Assembly (NCBI GenBank): GCA_950295325.1
Contig: OX485804.1
Coordinates: 36,504,429 to 36,568,428 of the forward strand
Reading direction: 5' to 3'
DNA: 64,000 nucleotides
Origin: Polytrichum commune
Taxonomy: Eukaryota > Streptophyta > Polytrichopsida > Polytrichales > Polytrichaceae
Shown here in pieces: positions 34,803 through 46,300 of the stretch (within the stretch, counting starts at the first letter, position 1; each line of letters begins with the position of its first letter). The position numbers were made by a program, and so were the translations under genes. The notes under the pieces are model-generated. The model was not told the origin of the DNA and searched no databases. It saw nothing but the letters and a program-made list of their open reading frames with translations.

Positions 34803-37604
34803 GAGTTTATGTTTACACATTTTATTGCGTGCTGCTTCTGCTGAAGGTTATGTATGTATAGTTGAAGATGGTTCATTTCCAGTTAGCCCCTCAGCATACA
34901 CTTTTACTGGTGCCCGTTTTGTGGTGGTTGTGAAGTGGATACATGGCTAATCCCAGAATCTTTTGTAACAGAGCAAGCCAGTTCAAGGAGATCACTGATT
35001 TGGGTAAAATTGTTACTGCAGTAAGTGAGCTCCATGTAATGTTTAGGCTACAGACAGGAGGGTGGGTGGGTGTAGGATTGCAATCTTTCGTAGTTGTAGA
35101 ATGCAGGAAATTTGATTTAGGTCAAGTGCCAATTAAAGCTCTTTTTGCACGAGGGCACAACCTCGTGAAGGATTTGTTGACAAATGTGCTGTTTCTGTCT
35201 GCCTCTCTTTCTTTCAATGTTACGATTTGAAGTCCCTTGATATATTGTGTATGTTTGTTTGATAGGAATTTGTCGGTCTGGTTCCCCACTTGGCTTGGTA
35301 CTCCATCTTCCAAGAAGGTTGATTAAGGTTCTCTCAGGTCGCTGCTTGGAGCAGTTTCTCTTTCATTTACTGTACTTCCTGTGTTGCCACACATGAAGCT
35401 AGGAATGTCTCATTCACGGTATTTCCCATCACCACAAATATGGTATCATGGTCAACTCTTTGACACCCGACCTCAAAGCCCATAGCTCACTCTGCAGGTA
35501 TGTTGTATTCCTAGCACTGCTAGTAGCTGAACTTGAAGAATAGAGTAGAAATTGACTGCTAAAAGTGCAGTTCATTTGGCATAGTATCATTTTATTGATT
35601 CTTTTCACCAGATATGAAACGCAAGTTTCCCTGGTTACAGCTCTCTATAAAGTCTACAATTGTTTCCTTGTTAAGAGTGACGTTGTTGTCTATCATGAAT
35701 CATTGGGTAGCTCGATGTGAGTTTCAACACTGATTATAGACATGTTTTCACTTTCTCGAATGCTTTGATGGTGATGATTTTTGTTGATGTGAGGCTTTGT
35801 CAGATTGTCTCTCTAACTCTTTCGAAAGATATTGTAACTGATCGATCTTCTGCTCTTATTAGCCCAACAACCCAGATGCGATAGTGTGTGTATATTAAAG
35901 CCATGCAATGGCTTCTGATGAAGGCATATAGCATTGACAGACATTGACAGAAGTGGTTTCTGATGAAGACATATAACTCTGTCAATGAATGCAGTGAAAC
36001 TCAGCCTTCCCATGTAGCAAAAATGTATACAAAGTTTGAAGCTTTTTACTTGTGTGCCTCGACTTCCCTCCCTCCCTTCAGTATATAGTCAACCGCCAGT
36101 CATCCTAACTATGTTTTGCTAGGCTGAAACATGGTCATTGATGCTAAATTGAGATCATTGGTAATAATGATCTATTTGTCGAACCTTGGGAACGCCAAAA
36201 TCCAACTGTATGTAGGCTTCTTTATTTGTTAGTTGTGCTTGAATCTGTTCTTGTGATGGCTTCAATTTATCCCACTTTTAGTGACATGAAACTATTTTGC
36301 TCACATCAATCTGGTTGAATGCATTGTGATGTGCGCTTTAGCAACTCTCTACATAAAGGGAAAGGAAGGTCGTTGTGATTGTATTTGGTATTGCATTGCA
36401 TTCTGAATTGGACCTAGCTCTCAAGGGTGTAGTTACTAAACCACACGTCCAACATTTATATTGTGTTTGGCATAGATGGTTGCTATTGAGGTTGATGGCA
36501 AGGACCAATCACCACAGGAATGAAACATATTGTCCACAGGAATGTTCATCTTACAATAATGTCAAAAGCAGTATGTAGGTATTGCACAATAAATAAACAA
36601 AAGTAATTTGTAATACTGGTATGATAGGCAAACGGCAGCCATTTGTATTGATGAGTGCAGGTCAAGAAGTTGTTAAAACAGTGACTTAACAATCAAGAAC
36701 TGCAGCAGAGCTTTTTGTAAAGAGCTTATTCGAGAATTATCCCTAAACACACCTGGTTCAACAGATTGTGAACCTTAAGGCAAGTAATAAATTGAAGCCA
36801 GACACCTATCGAATTACACCACCAGGATTACAGCCCTATAGAGCATTTCACAAGTATCGCATTAACAAGTTTTGGACTGGTGGTTTAAGGTTTGCATTTC
36901 TTATGCACTCCAGGGACTTGGCATTGACATTTGGACAATAAGAACTATGAAGGTATTGCAATCTATATACAATGGACAACGTGGTGATGGTAGTAAGGCC
37001 ATTTTGATGTTGTTCCTTCTTGTTCCGTGTCGTTTCCTCCCGTTCCTTGTTGTTTGCCTTCGTTCAGGAAAGATTGGGGGAGTGATGTGCCATGTACGGG
37101 TGCAAGGGGCTTGGGGCATCTTACCGTTCCCCACCGGTCTTGTCTAAAAACCACAAAAGTTTCCAAAAAAATTCTCAAAGATTTTTCCCATAATGGACAT
37201 ATGATAACAACAAGAGGGTACAAACGTGAAAAGGTAGGGGGACTACAAGTGCAAAAGGTGGGGCATGATGGGGGAAACTAGGGGGAGATCGCGGGCATGA
37301 AGCCAAGGTGGTTACATGGCTGGACAATAGGACAAAATAGGGTCATCTGATAAAAAAGAAAAGAACATTCCTCCGCCCGCCCCCCCCCCCCCCCCCCCTT
37401 AAAGTGATCCATGGGGCATCGTGGCAGGTCATTGGGGGCTTATGAGCATGGACATATGTTCACATAGGTCCAAGCTAGTTTTCATCAATCATTAACAAGT
37501 TTCCCATTGTTATTGGTTCCGCTTGGTCGTCGATGATTCGGACAATGATTTAGGGTTTAGGGGTTGCCAACTATCATTGTTGAGCACGTGTCACAATGCG
37601 ATTG
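34803..37604. other. 3' flank of the HVA22-like gene and spacer
   Basis: The first 400-500 bases are probably 3' UTR. Further on I see an imperfect direct duplication near 35905-35980 (GGCTTCTGATGAAGGCATAT versus GGTTTCTGATGAAGACATAT) and a long poly(C) run near 37380. No gene is recognised. Confidence 0.45.
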
Positions 37605-37690
37605 GCATTAGTGATTAGGTGGTAGAATGGTACCCTGCCAAATATACCCACATAATGGTACAAGTCCGGGTTCGATTCTTGACGGATGCA
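37605..37690 (+). tRNA. tRNA-Gly(GCC)-like gene with a 15-nt insertion at the tRNA intron site
   Basis: The sequence matches eukaryotic tRNA-Gly(GCC) over the D arm and anticodon arm (A-box-like GGTGGTAGAATGG, then TACCCTGCCA) and over GGTAC plus the B box GGGTTCGATTC. The anticodon GCC is at 37637-37639. The stem GTACC/GGTAC is intact once 15 extra nt (37641-37655) are removed; these lie exactly between positions 37 and 38, the canonical nuclear tRNA intron site. Six of seven acceptor pairs form, the discriminator base is A, and a T6 run (37695-37700) fits a Pol III terminator. The T stem is weak (two G-U pairs and a C/A mismatch). Plant nuclear introns are known in tRNA-Tyr and elongator tRNA-Met, not tRNA-Gly, so a pseudogene is quite possible. 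Confidence 0.55.
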
Positions 37691-38109
37691 ATGGTTTTTT
37701 GTAGATGCATGAATGATATCCAACATGTATCAAGTAACTTCAGACTGTTGGTAGTCCAAGTTCCATCTTCAAAATATTCTATAGTGAGCCACACAACAAC
37801 AAAGAGATTATAATTGAACTTTGTGGAAGTAAGCATGGACAACACTTAATTGAAGGCAACAATTCTAGTGGTCATTTGGACCACATTAGCATCAACCTAA
37901 CTTATTGTTACTTTAGCATATTATGTGGTCATATAATATACATTGTGTAATGTCTTAGTCTTAATTATTGGAAATTTGATTTGGAACCAACACGTTAGTG
38001 GGGAATGACATAATCTTTTGGGACATTGCCATAAATTAATATTAGATGCTTACACATGACCATATGTCACCCATTATCATTCCATTTGGCACCCTAGGAT
38101 ACAAGACTA

Positions 38110-38396
38110 CTCCTCCCGTCCCAAAAATGATTGTCCGTGTTCCTAACTTTGGCAAGATTAAGGCCCGCAGACCATTGACCGAGTAGTTGTAAGTATGACT
38201 CTTCAAATAAAAAAACAACAACTACTATGAAACACCCCCTGAAGTTGCAGTGTTGAAAGACTTCTTGATGATGAAAGTTTGGCGCAAAAATATTTGACTT
38301 TGAGCCTCAAATTTCTAAACCGGGTAGATAAACTGGACAATCATTTTGGGACAAAAAAAAATGGGAGGTAAGACAATCATTTTGGGACGGAGGGAG
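38110..38396. mobile_element. Stowaway-type MITE (Tc1/mariner)
   Basis: The right end is TTTGGGACGGAGGGAG, the reverse complement of the classic plant Stowaway terminus CTCCCTCCGTCCC. The left end is CTCCTCCCGTCCC. Both are followed inward by AAAATGATTGTC, and both are flanked by TA (38108-38109, 38397-38398). It is 287 bp with no coding capacity. A partial duplicate of the right end (ACAATCATTTTGGGAC) sits just inside it. Confidence 0.9.
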
Positions 38397-38843
38397 TACT
38401 TTACTTAATCCATTGTGTATGTAACACTTTGTTTAGTTCAAGATTAACCATTGAAATTATCTAACACCTTCAAAAAGCTTGACCACAAAAGTCATCATTG
38501 ACTATCATCTTATGACCTATGAAGTGTTCACATCTCACAAAACACTTTGGCAATTTTGCCACTTGATGAACATTCAAATACATTAAGCTTGGCTATTGCA
38601 ATCCATGTCTTTGAACTCTTTAGGTAACAAGTCAACGAGGAAAAGTTTAAGTTTAAGTGAATTAGTAAAGTGAATTGTTGGTGTGGCAATGGAATTATCA
38701 ATTGATTATTGTAGTTATGCTAACATGTCTCCCTAGCAGTTTCTACAAATTATCCAAAAGTTTACAAGCAAATATAGTTTAAAAGATCTTTCACCAAAGA
38801 CACTTACATAATTTAGAAGCTGCACCGAACTCGACTTCATATG

Positions 38844-39796
38844 CTCGGGGAGTTCACTAGACATGTATATATGTATACACGTGCGTGACAAGGGTATTTA
38901 TTCAAGGGGTATTTAATTATCCATCCTTAATTTTTTGTACCGTATTATTATATAATTTGCTAATTTCTTGTTTTTTAAATGACCCTATAATTACTTTTAA
39001 ATTTGATGAAGCTCTAATTTTAAGCTAGGTATGTTCATTATAATTATTTGATTTTGCTCCAAAGGGTTTAAGACATTCAAAGTACTAAGTCACCAAAATC
39101 CAAGGCACAATAAGGTTTTACATTAAGAGTGTTCATAAATAGTTTCAAACAACAAAATCAGCCCATGTTCCTCAATCAAGTCACACGCACAATTAAACAC
39201 AACGGTACTGAGTGTCAAAAAAAACAATTAAAACACCAACAACAAAGCAAGCAAAAATAGGGTCCATGCAATAATGTAGAAGGGTATAGAGTTAATACTA
39301 CAACATCCTGCTTGAAGCAGACAGACACAAGACCAACCAAAACTCTTCTAATTTATCTTGAGAAATTTTTTCTAGCATTTAAAAACACTAGCAAAATTGT
39401 TCATAGCAAATGAAAGATGTCATGTTCATCTTGCAAAACAATTCCTAACTCTTAAGAACACTAGTATATAATCAACAAATAATGCATGCCTTTAATATCT
39501 GTAATCTGTTACGTCCCAAAGCCCCAACTTCATCGCCATAGCCTTCAACGAGTTGTCCACAAACGTTCTCCAAGACGTGCACTCCAGCTTCTTAAATCCT
39601 ACGGTATATTTTTACAAATATTTTTAAAATATGCGTTATTTGTATCAAGCCTATATTATTTATAATGCAAATTTTATCATACATACTCACCTATATTACT
39701 TCTAAGAAAATTCTAAGTTTTTCCTTTTGTGAATATAAATTACCCTATATTTTCCCGCACGTTGTTTTCTAATATTATCGCAGTGAACTCCCCGAG
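38844..39796 (+). mobile_element. 953-bp hAT-like non-autonomous element, copy 1
   Basis: It starts CTCGGGGAGTTCACT and ends with the exact reverse complement. It is flanked by the 8-bp direct repeat TTCATATG (38836-38843 and 39797-39804). A second copy lies inverted at 59831-60784 with a different 8-bp TSD, which proves independent insertion. The interior is AT-rich and encodes no transposase, apart from short coding-like islands near 39165-39265 and 39520-39605. An 8-bp TSD points to hAT, although the terminus is not the usual CAGNG. Confidence 0.9.
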
Positions 39797-41192
39797 TTCA
39801 TATGTTTCATATGCTCTCCCATTTCCTATGTTGTCCCAATTGTATGAAAGTTGTTCCTCTAGATGGGTGTGGGAGTTGACCATAGGGTCCAAATGATTTC
39901 ATGGAAATTCAAAAAAGAAAGGCGGTCCAAAGGTGCAAAAAGAAGACATGATAGGGTTTGGACCTTTACGGTGGCTGGGACAAGAAAGTACGCAAGAGCA
40001 AGACTAAATGTGGAAAACATCATGGGATATTATGTGGAATATTGTCAGTCTCATAGAACACTGTTATGAATTTGAATAATGTTATGGAGGTATGGTGTCC
40101 TTAGCCTATGACCGAGAGCTACACATCGGTGACTTATCACAATGACCTTTTGTATGGTATCAATGATTTTTAATTTGTTTTTTAATGTAAAGTAAAATGA
40201 TAAATTTGTCTATTTCAAAAAATTGGCTATTATAGATAGTTGAGCTGATTAGGAATTCTAATGGGTTCATAGATTGAGAGTGTCATCTCCATAAATACAA
40301 CATCTTTATCATTTAAAGACATATAACATGGTGTTTATGATTGCTGTTGGAGTTTGTTAAGTAGTCGTCCAAACTATCTGTGGTGTGTTTAATTTAATTC
40401 ATTTGCGTAGTCACTTTTACCTAAAACCATCATCCATTGTCATATGTCATCTGCATGAGGAACATTTTCCTTAATTTGTACCCTAGAGCTTGGTTTAAGG
40501 TTACATATCAGTACTAGGCTAGGATACCATATGTATTCCCATAACACAATCATAGGTGGAGATTGTTCTTAGGAAAAAAAAATTAGATAAGATAGGTGAA
40601 GAATGTTAGTAGGTCCATTACAATCGTATATTTAGGGGCTTCAAATATAGGACATGGGTAGGACATCGGGCATGCATGAAATTTGTTTACTGCCATGCCC
40701 CTGCATGTACCCTAGACCCTTTTCACATCAAGACAACACAAATTGGTGCACATGCATCCCAAGATAGGTAACCTTATTCACAATCTTCCATGCGATGTTA
40801 CCACAAACCTGACTCCACAAAACAATTGCACTTCAAACTATCCTTAGAAATAAGAAGGATCAAACATGTGAATAAATATTTTGGTGGATCCTTGATTCAT
40901 ACACTTTTGAGTCTCAAATGTACAATTGGGATATACTGGATATCTACCTAATGTTGGTATTGGATATGCCTACCTTTATGACAAGGGCTACACACCCGCC
41001 TCTTTGATTTGGGCCCCACCACCAATACAAAGGTAAAAGGGATCTCGACCGCCATAAATTTGTAAATGTCTAGACTAATGTGAAACCTAATATGTAAGTA
41101 CGGAGTCAAAACATTTAAAAATAAACATGATATATAATTGAAAGTGTTTCTACATTGGGTAATATTCTTGTTGCCTTATTACCTACTACTTA
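39797..41192. other. Spacer with a partial inverted-repeat element
   Basis: Apart from the half copy of the 28-kb MITE-like element (40015-40086) I see nothing recognisable. The sequence is AT-rich and lacks long frames. Confidence 0.5.
40015..40086. repeat. Half copy of the 28099-28303 inverted-repeat element
   Basis: AACATCATGGGATATTATGT, TCATAGAACACTGTTATG and GAATAATGTTATGG match the right half of the element at 28099-28303 by eye. The left half is absent. Confidence 0.55.
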
Positions 41193-41678
41193 TTGGGGGC
41201 CCCAGCTCAAAGAGGTGGGTCTCTAGCCCTGGCCCCTTTACATACATTGACGGGCAGGTCGGGCAGACATGAAAGTTGTTTGCTACCCTGCCCCGCGGAA
41301 TCCCTTTTCACACAGCGACAACACACACAGGCTTCGGCGCTTGCTTTACCCTTGTTCTCAGTCTCGCATCTGTTGATGACACAAATCCGACCCCTCAAAA
41401 CAATCACTTGGGAACATTCTCCGAAAAATTTGGATGAGATGGGGGAAGAATTTTGGTGTGTCTCTTGTCAACATCGGTGGATGAGGGAAGAAGAAGTCTG
41501 AGTACAGAAGAAGAAGAGGGGATTGTGGGAGAAGAAACAATAACAACAAAGGATCCGGAAGCGTGGGCAATGTAAAGTAGAAGAGAAGAGGAGATAGCTT
41601 AATAGATGTGGAAAGAGCGAATTCAATCAGAAGCTTGGGAAGTGGAGGAAGAAGAACGATCGTCATTACTCCAGGGCG

Positions 41679-41891
41679 ATGGTGTTCAATGGGGCAGCGC
41701 TGATGGATGTGGTGGGATGGGCTTTAGATGTATGTCAAGTGTTGGCATGCAATCCAGAGTTTCTACAACGATCGGAGGTTCTGGATTTGCTCTGTTGCGT
41801 GCCTTTCCGCCTCATGGCCAGGCTCTTCCGCTCTTTTGTGATCTACATACAAGCATCGGGGGATGATAATGAAATTATCCATCTGGATTGA
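41679..41891 (+). CDS. Possible small unknown protein or first exon, 70 residues
   Basis: I do not recognise this protein. The stretch 41190-41900 is less AT-rich than its surroundings. A purine-rich GAAGAAGA leader (41480-41670) precedes an ATG opening a 70-codon frame rich in Leu, Val, Cys and Phe (for example DVVGWALDVCQVLA and VLDLLCCVPFRLMARLF), which could form two amphipathic or membrane-associated helices. It ends in a TGA. Leader-like sequence plus this composition suggests a transcribed gene, or the first exon of a longer one whose donor I cannot place. No downstream exon was recognised before the family A repeat at 42091. A chance frame remains possible. Confidence 0.3.
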   Translation: MVFNGAALMDVVGWALDVCQVLACNPEFLQRSEVLDLLCCVPFRLMARLFRSFVIYIQASGDDNEIIHLD

Positions 41892-42090
41892 TTTTGAATA
41901 TGTGGTGGCCTTACCGCCGTCTTCTTGTTGGATTTTTTGGGGTATCTCTTTGCCTCAACCGTGAGATCAAATGCAGGTGCTTCTTGAACTCGTGCTATTT
42001 ACATGCTATTGTTTAGTTTTTTTTTTTTTTTTTTCGTTTTTTGTTTCTGTTTGTTTTGGCGATGGTGGGATGGTGGTTGGGATGTGCTGC

Positions 42091-42445
42091 TAAGGTAGAT
42101 GGGTCTTAAACGGTTTAGTTTCCTGACCAGCCCACTTCTCCTAGGATATGAAACATGCGATTAGTACAAAATGGTTAGCAAATCCCAATCGAGGCCATAG
42201 CCACTTTCCTCATGATTTTTGGAGCTCATATGAGTACCTTAATTTATTATCAAAGTAAAGATTCTTGCGCTCATTAAATGGTCATATAGTTACCCTAATG
42301 ACGTTGATTGTTGAGCCTAGAATGTTTATCCTATTTTGAACACGCAGTCCAACCTTCTTTAAACACATGATGTCTCTTTGGTATCCTTTCTTGAAGCCAC
42401 ACCAAATCACATGCCACTCAAATATAGGTGTTCTAATAAGAAAAG
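42091..42445 (+). repeat. Dispersed repeat family A
   Basis: It starts AAGGTAGATGGGTCTT and contains TCTCCTAGGATATGAAACAT, ATAGCCACTTTCCTCAT, AAATGGTCATATAG and CCACTCAAATATAGGTG, in the same order as 10938-11290. Confidence 0.75.
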
Positions 42446-42589
42446 TAGCTGAATAAGGGTTGTCTACCGTATCTGCATTCATCACTATGCATCTAAGATC
42501 GAATGCAGTTTCTTGAACTTTGTGTCTGAATGATTTCTGGATACTTTACCTTCAAATTTGAAGTGTCATGTAGATAGCTCTAAATAGGC

Positions 42590-43390
42590 TACAGGGCATT
42601 ACATTTGAACACATATTGAGTTGCTACAGTATCTTTTGTATTTACTCCGACATCACTTCTTGAAATATTTTGCAACCTATCTCTCAAATTTATCACTTCT
42701 TTAACCTTCATCGCATTCACAACCTTGACTTACTAGTCATTGAGATAAGCACGAAATTGAGGCATTTAACTTAAATGAGGTACAATTTGTACCTCATTTC
42801 AGAGTAGTTCCGATCTTCGAGAACCCTCACAATTGCAAATAGGAAAAATCCAGAGAGATATGAGCCGATGCCATCAATAAAATGTCCAAAGGTGTTTTAA
42901 ATTGCTACTTTGTTCTATTGTGTATTTTGACATCAGTCCTCGGAATCCTTCACAATGTTGATTCTCAATTTGATCACATATTGAACTTTCATCATATTAA
43001 CAACCTGTACCTACTCGATATTATGATAATTATGACATCAAGTCATGTAACTTGAGCTAATTAGGGTTGGAGTTGTCGCTCATTTCAGAGTAGTCCTGAT
43101 TGACAAAACCCTCACAATTTCATGCCCACTAGGCTTCAGGGCACTGCATGTGCGCAGATATGGGCTGATGCCACTCTGAAGTGCCCCAAGGTATTTTAGG
43201 TTGCTACATTATTTTGTTGTTCATTCTGACATCAGCTCTGGGAATCCTTCACAATCTAGCTCTCAGTTTGAACACTTCTTGACCTTTATTCACATTTCAG
43301 ACCTTTCCTTATCATTCAGAGAATTACAAACCTGAGCTGATTAGCATTTGATTTGGAGCTCATTTTCAGATCATTGTCCGTCTCAAATGT
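42590..43390. repeat. Three-copy tandem repeat of about 280-300 bp
   Basis: GACATCA anchors lie at 42649, 42929 and 43228. Each unit continues with AATCCTTCACAAT (units 2 and 3) or its degenerate form, an ACCTCATTTCAGAGTAGT-type segment, ACCCTCACAATT, GATATG-GC-GATGCCA and TTTTA--TTGCTAC. The units are clearly diverged, so the array is old. A partial unit precedes the first anchor. It is noncoding. Confidence 0.75.
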
Positions 43391-46300
43391 TCTTGATATA
43401 AGCTTATTAGTAAATTTACTAGTAGAACACAATGTCTTCCTACTAATTTAAGTTCACTGACCTTATAACATGCATAACTTCCATTGGCAAGGGATTACAG
43501 TCTCCACCCGTAGTTTTTAGGGTGACCCATACATTTAGAAACATCCACCTCTCAGAAAATGTCGCATGGTTCATTAATTCGTCTATATAAATGATGTGCA
43601 TAATCTCTTCCCAATGGAAATTACAGTAGGCAATGGCCATTGGATGGACCTGGCTTGTGGCCACCTGCCGCTCTACCTATTTCACCCAATGGCCATGATC
43701 TAGTACGTATCATTGAGAGGGCTTCAGTTACCTATCATACCCTAGGTTTTTTCAGGTGTCTTAACGATTCAAATCGGTAGATGTCTCTTGTCATGAATCG
43801 TCATAGTTCTTCTCAACAGCAACATGGATTGCAAGTACTAAAGCTCTCAATCAATATGTATCCAATCATGTGCAAATACCCTTCTTTCTTCAAGTTTGCA
43901 GTTGAGAGGATGCCCTGTGGTTCTTGACTAAATGAACCTGGTATGCGTCTGGGTTTCTTTAGAATCATGTGTTAAGTAAGTCTTTAGAGCACGAGAGGCG
44001 ACGTGGCAGGGGTTGAACCCCTCTTTCATACCAAGCTGTTGGACCTTTCTGAAGAAGTAGAGATCTGGTTCTGCAAGGGTGCTCTAATCATGGTGTATTG
44101 TTAATTTGGCATACACATCCATATACAGTTGTCTTTACGGATCAATAGATAAAGACAACAGGCTGATAGTCCTAGCAATGCAATATATGGCATATGTATA
44201 ATAATGAGGGTCCTAGAGTATTGTCAGAAAGTTATGAAGGAGATCTTTAAATGTGAATGTATTCATGGTGTTGCTTGATCCTGTGTGCCGAGTTTACAAA
44301 TCTCTTCTAAATTCTGCCTCATTCTGATGCAGAATGAACGCCACTTTACACTATGGCCAAGGGCCGTGACCATGAGATTGTGAGAACCCTTGAAACTCAT
44401 GCAAAGGACGTACCATGGAATACTGAAATTGAATTTTGTGTGGTCACAGACTTCAGTGTAGTGTAAAGACATACGCAACTGGGCTCTCAAGTGAATGCCA
44501 TTTCATTACCATCCCAATCATGTGGCCATGATAAGTTCCAATGAATTAAGAGTTGTAAGATTGGGAAGTGTTGTGGTCTCCTGGTTTTGTGTCAGTCCCT
44601 TCTCTTTGAGGTGGGGTTGATGGAAAAGCGGGAGACCCTGAAATATTATCCATGTCATGCCATGTAGGACTCTAAGTAGGTCTTTCATCCATTCAAACTT
44701 CCTCAGTCATGTAGGCCCACAAGCTCTAGTGTAAATTGAAGTGGGATGGTCTTGGCATTTTCCATGATGATAGGTTTTATATTCCAATGCTCTCCTGTAA
44801 AGCAGCCTGAGTGTCCTCTTTAATTCTCTATACAGTTATTTTGACTTGGGTTAGGCATTTTGGTCTTGTTTTTGGCTGTGCAGATGTGGAGTGTATATGC
44901 CAATACTCATGTGTCTGGCACGGAGATATGTGCTGGCATACATTTACTTGGCGATAGGTGGGATTGCCACAGATTTTTTACTATGATTGATGGCCACAAT
45001 TCTGGGAGAGAAATTACTTTTTCTCGTTGAAAGAGAAGTTACTGTTTCTTGCAGCTGGCGTCAACAATAAGGAAGTCTCCACTCTTCTTGAAAGTGCATG
45101 AATGCATCACTAGCCAGGTGGATGATGGGCCTCGTTGATGAATACAAGTTAAATGGAAGAACATTAAGGAGCTTTTTTTGCATAGCTGGACCTATACGTT
45201 GAAGACAAGGGTTACATGCTCTTTGGAGTGCTTGGAGTGGCAAACTCTTTCGGTCATAAATAACCCTGACAGAGATTTTCTGGTATTGTACATTAGTGTG
45301 TCTGTTGGGCTTAAATCCAGGGCCTTAACCAGGATGGCATGTGAACTCTAGGGTTTAGCTGACAAAGGCTGGACTACTTGTTGGATGGGTAGCCTTCTTA
45401 GCACTTTGATTTTCGGTGCACCCTACCACCTATGGTCCTCCAATCATAGTGGGAGTATCCAGGTGACCCGGATATCTTCAACCAACCATGTGGGAACCTA
45501 GGGGCTTGCACTTGTGGGATATTAGGTGTAGGTTGGCTTGTCTGTGCCCGTTCAAGGTTTTTTTACCTTTGAAAGGAGGCAATATTCTTCGAAGTGCTTG
45601 AATTTTCATGAGTCTGTTATGGAATTATATGTGGAACTAGACTAAGTTGAAGATGAGGCAACACCATAAATCACCGAGTTGTTTCTTTTTTTTTGCATCT
45701 GTCTTGCTGGAAGTTGGCCGGTTATGTTTAGGCTTTTAGAAGGTTTCATTTACATTCTTCTGGCCAGGTTTTCTCCTATGTGGAGGAATGAAAGGTGGGA
45801 TTACTTGTGATATATTGTAGAGGTTTGTACTGTGTCTCTTGGCTTGTGAGAACTAACAAGTTTGTGATCTATGGCGGAGGTTTTCTGATGGGACCAAGAT
45901 AGCGATCAGGATCCCCTAAATGTGTTGTGGAAACAGATGTAGATCAGAATAGTTATTCACAAAAACTTAACACAAAGAGACTTGTAGATTATTAGTAATT
46001 GCTTCATGCATTTGTAAAGTGTATAACATGCACTCCAATTAAGGTAGATGTGTCTTAATCCGACACTGCCGACAATGGATCACCTAATGCAAGGTTGAAT
46101 TGGGAAGGTTGAATTGGGGTGGTTAATATTGTGGTCATCTTTATTAAGTGGGCGTCACCTTTTGAAATTGAAACCTTATTCAGCCTAGAATGTGACCCCA
46201 TTAGTTTTCCTATGCAACTTGTTTCATGAAGCCATGCAGTAGAAATTGGAAGTGGATGCACCCACCAATTGCACATGTTTCTCAAAGGAATGGCGCTCAA

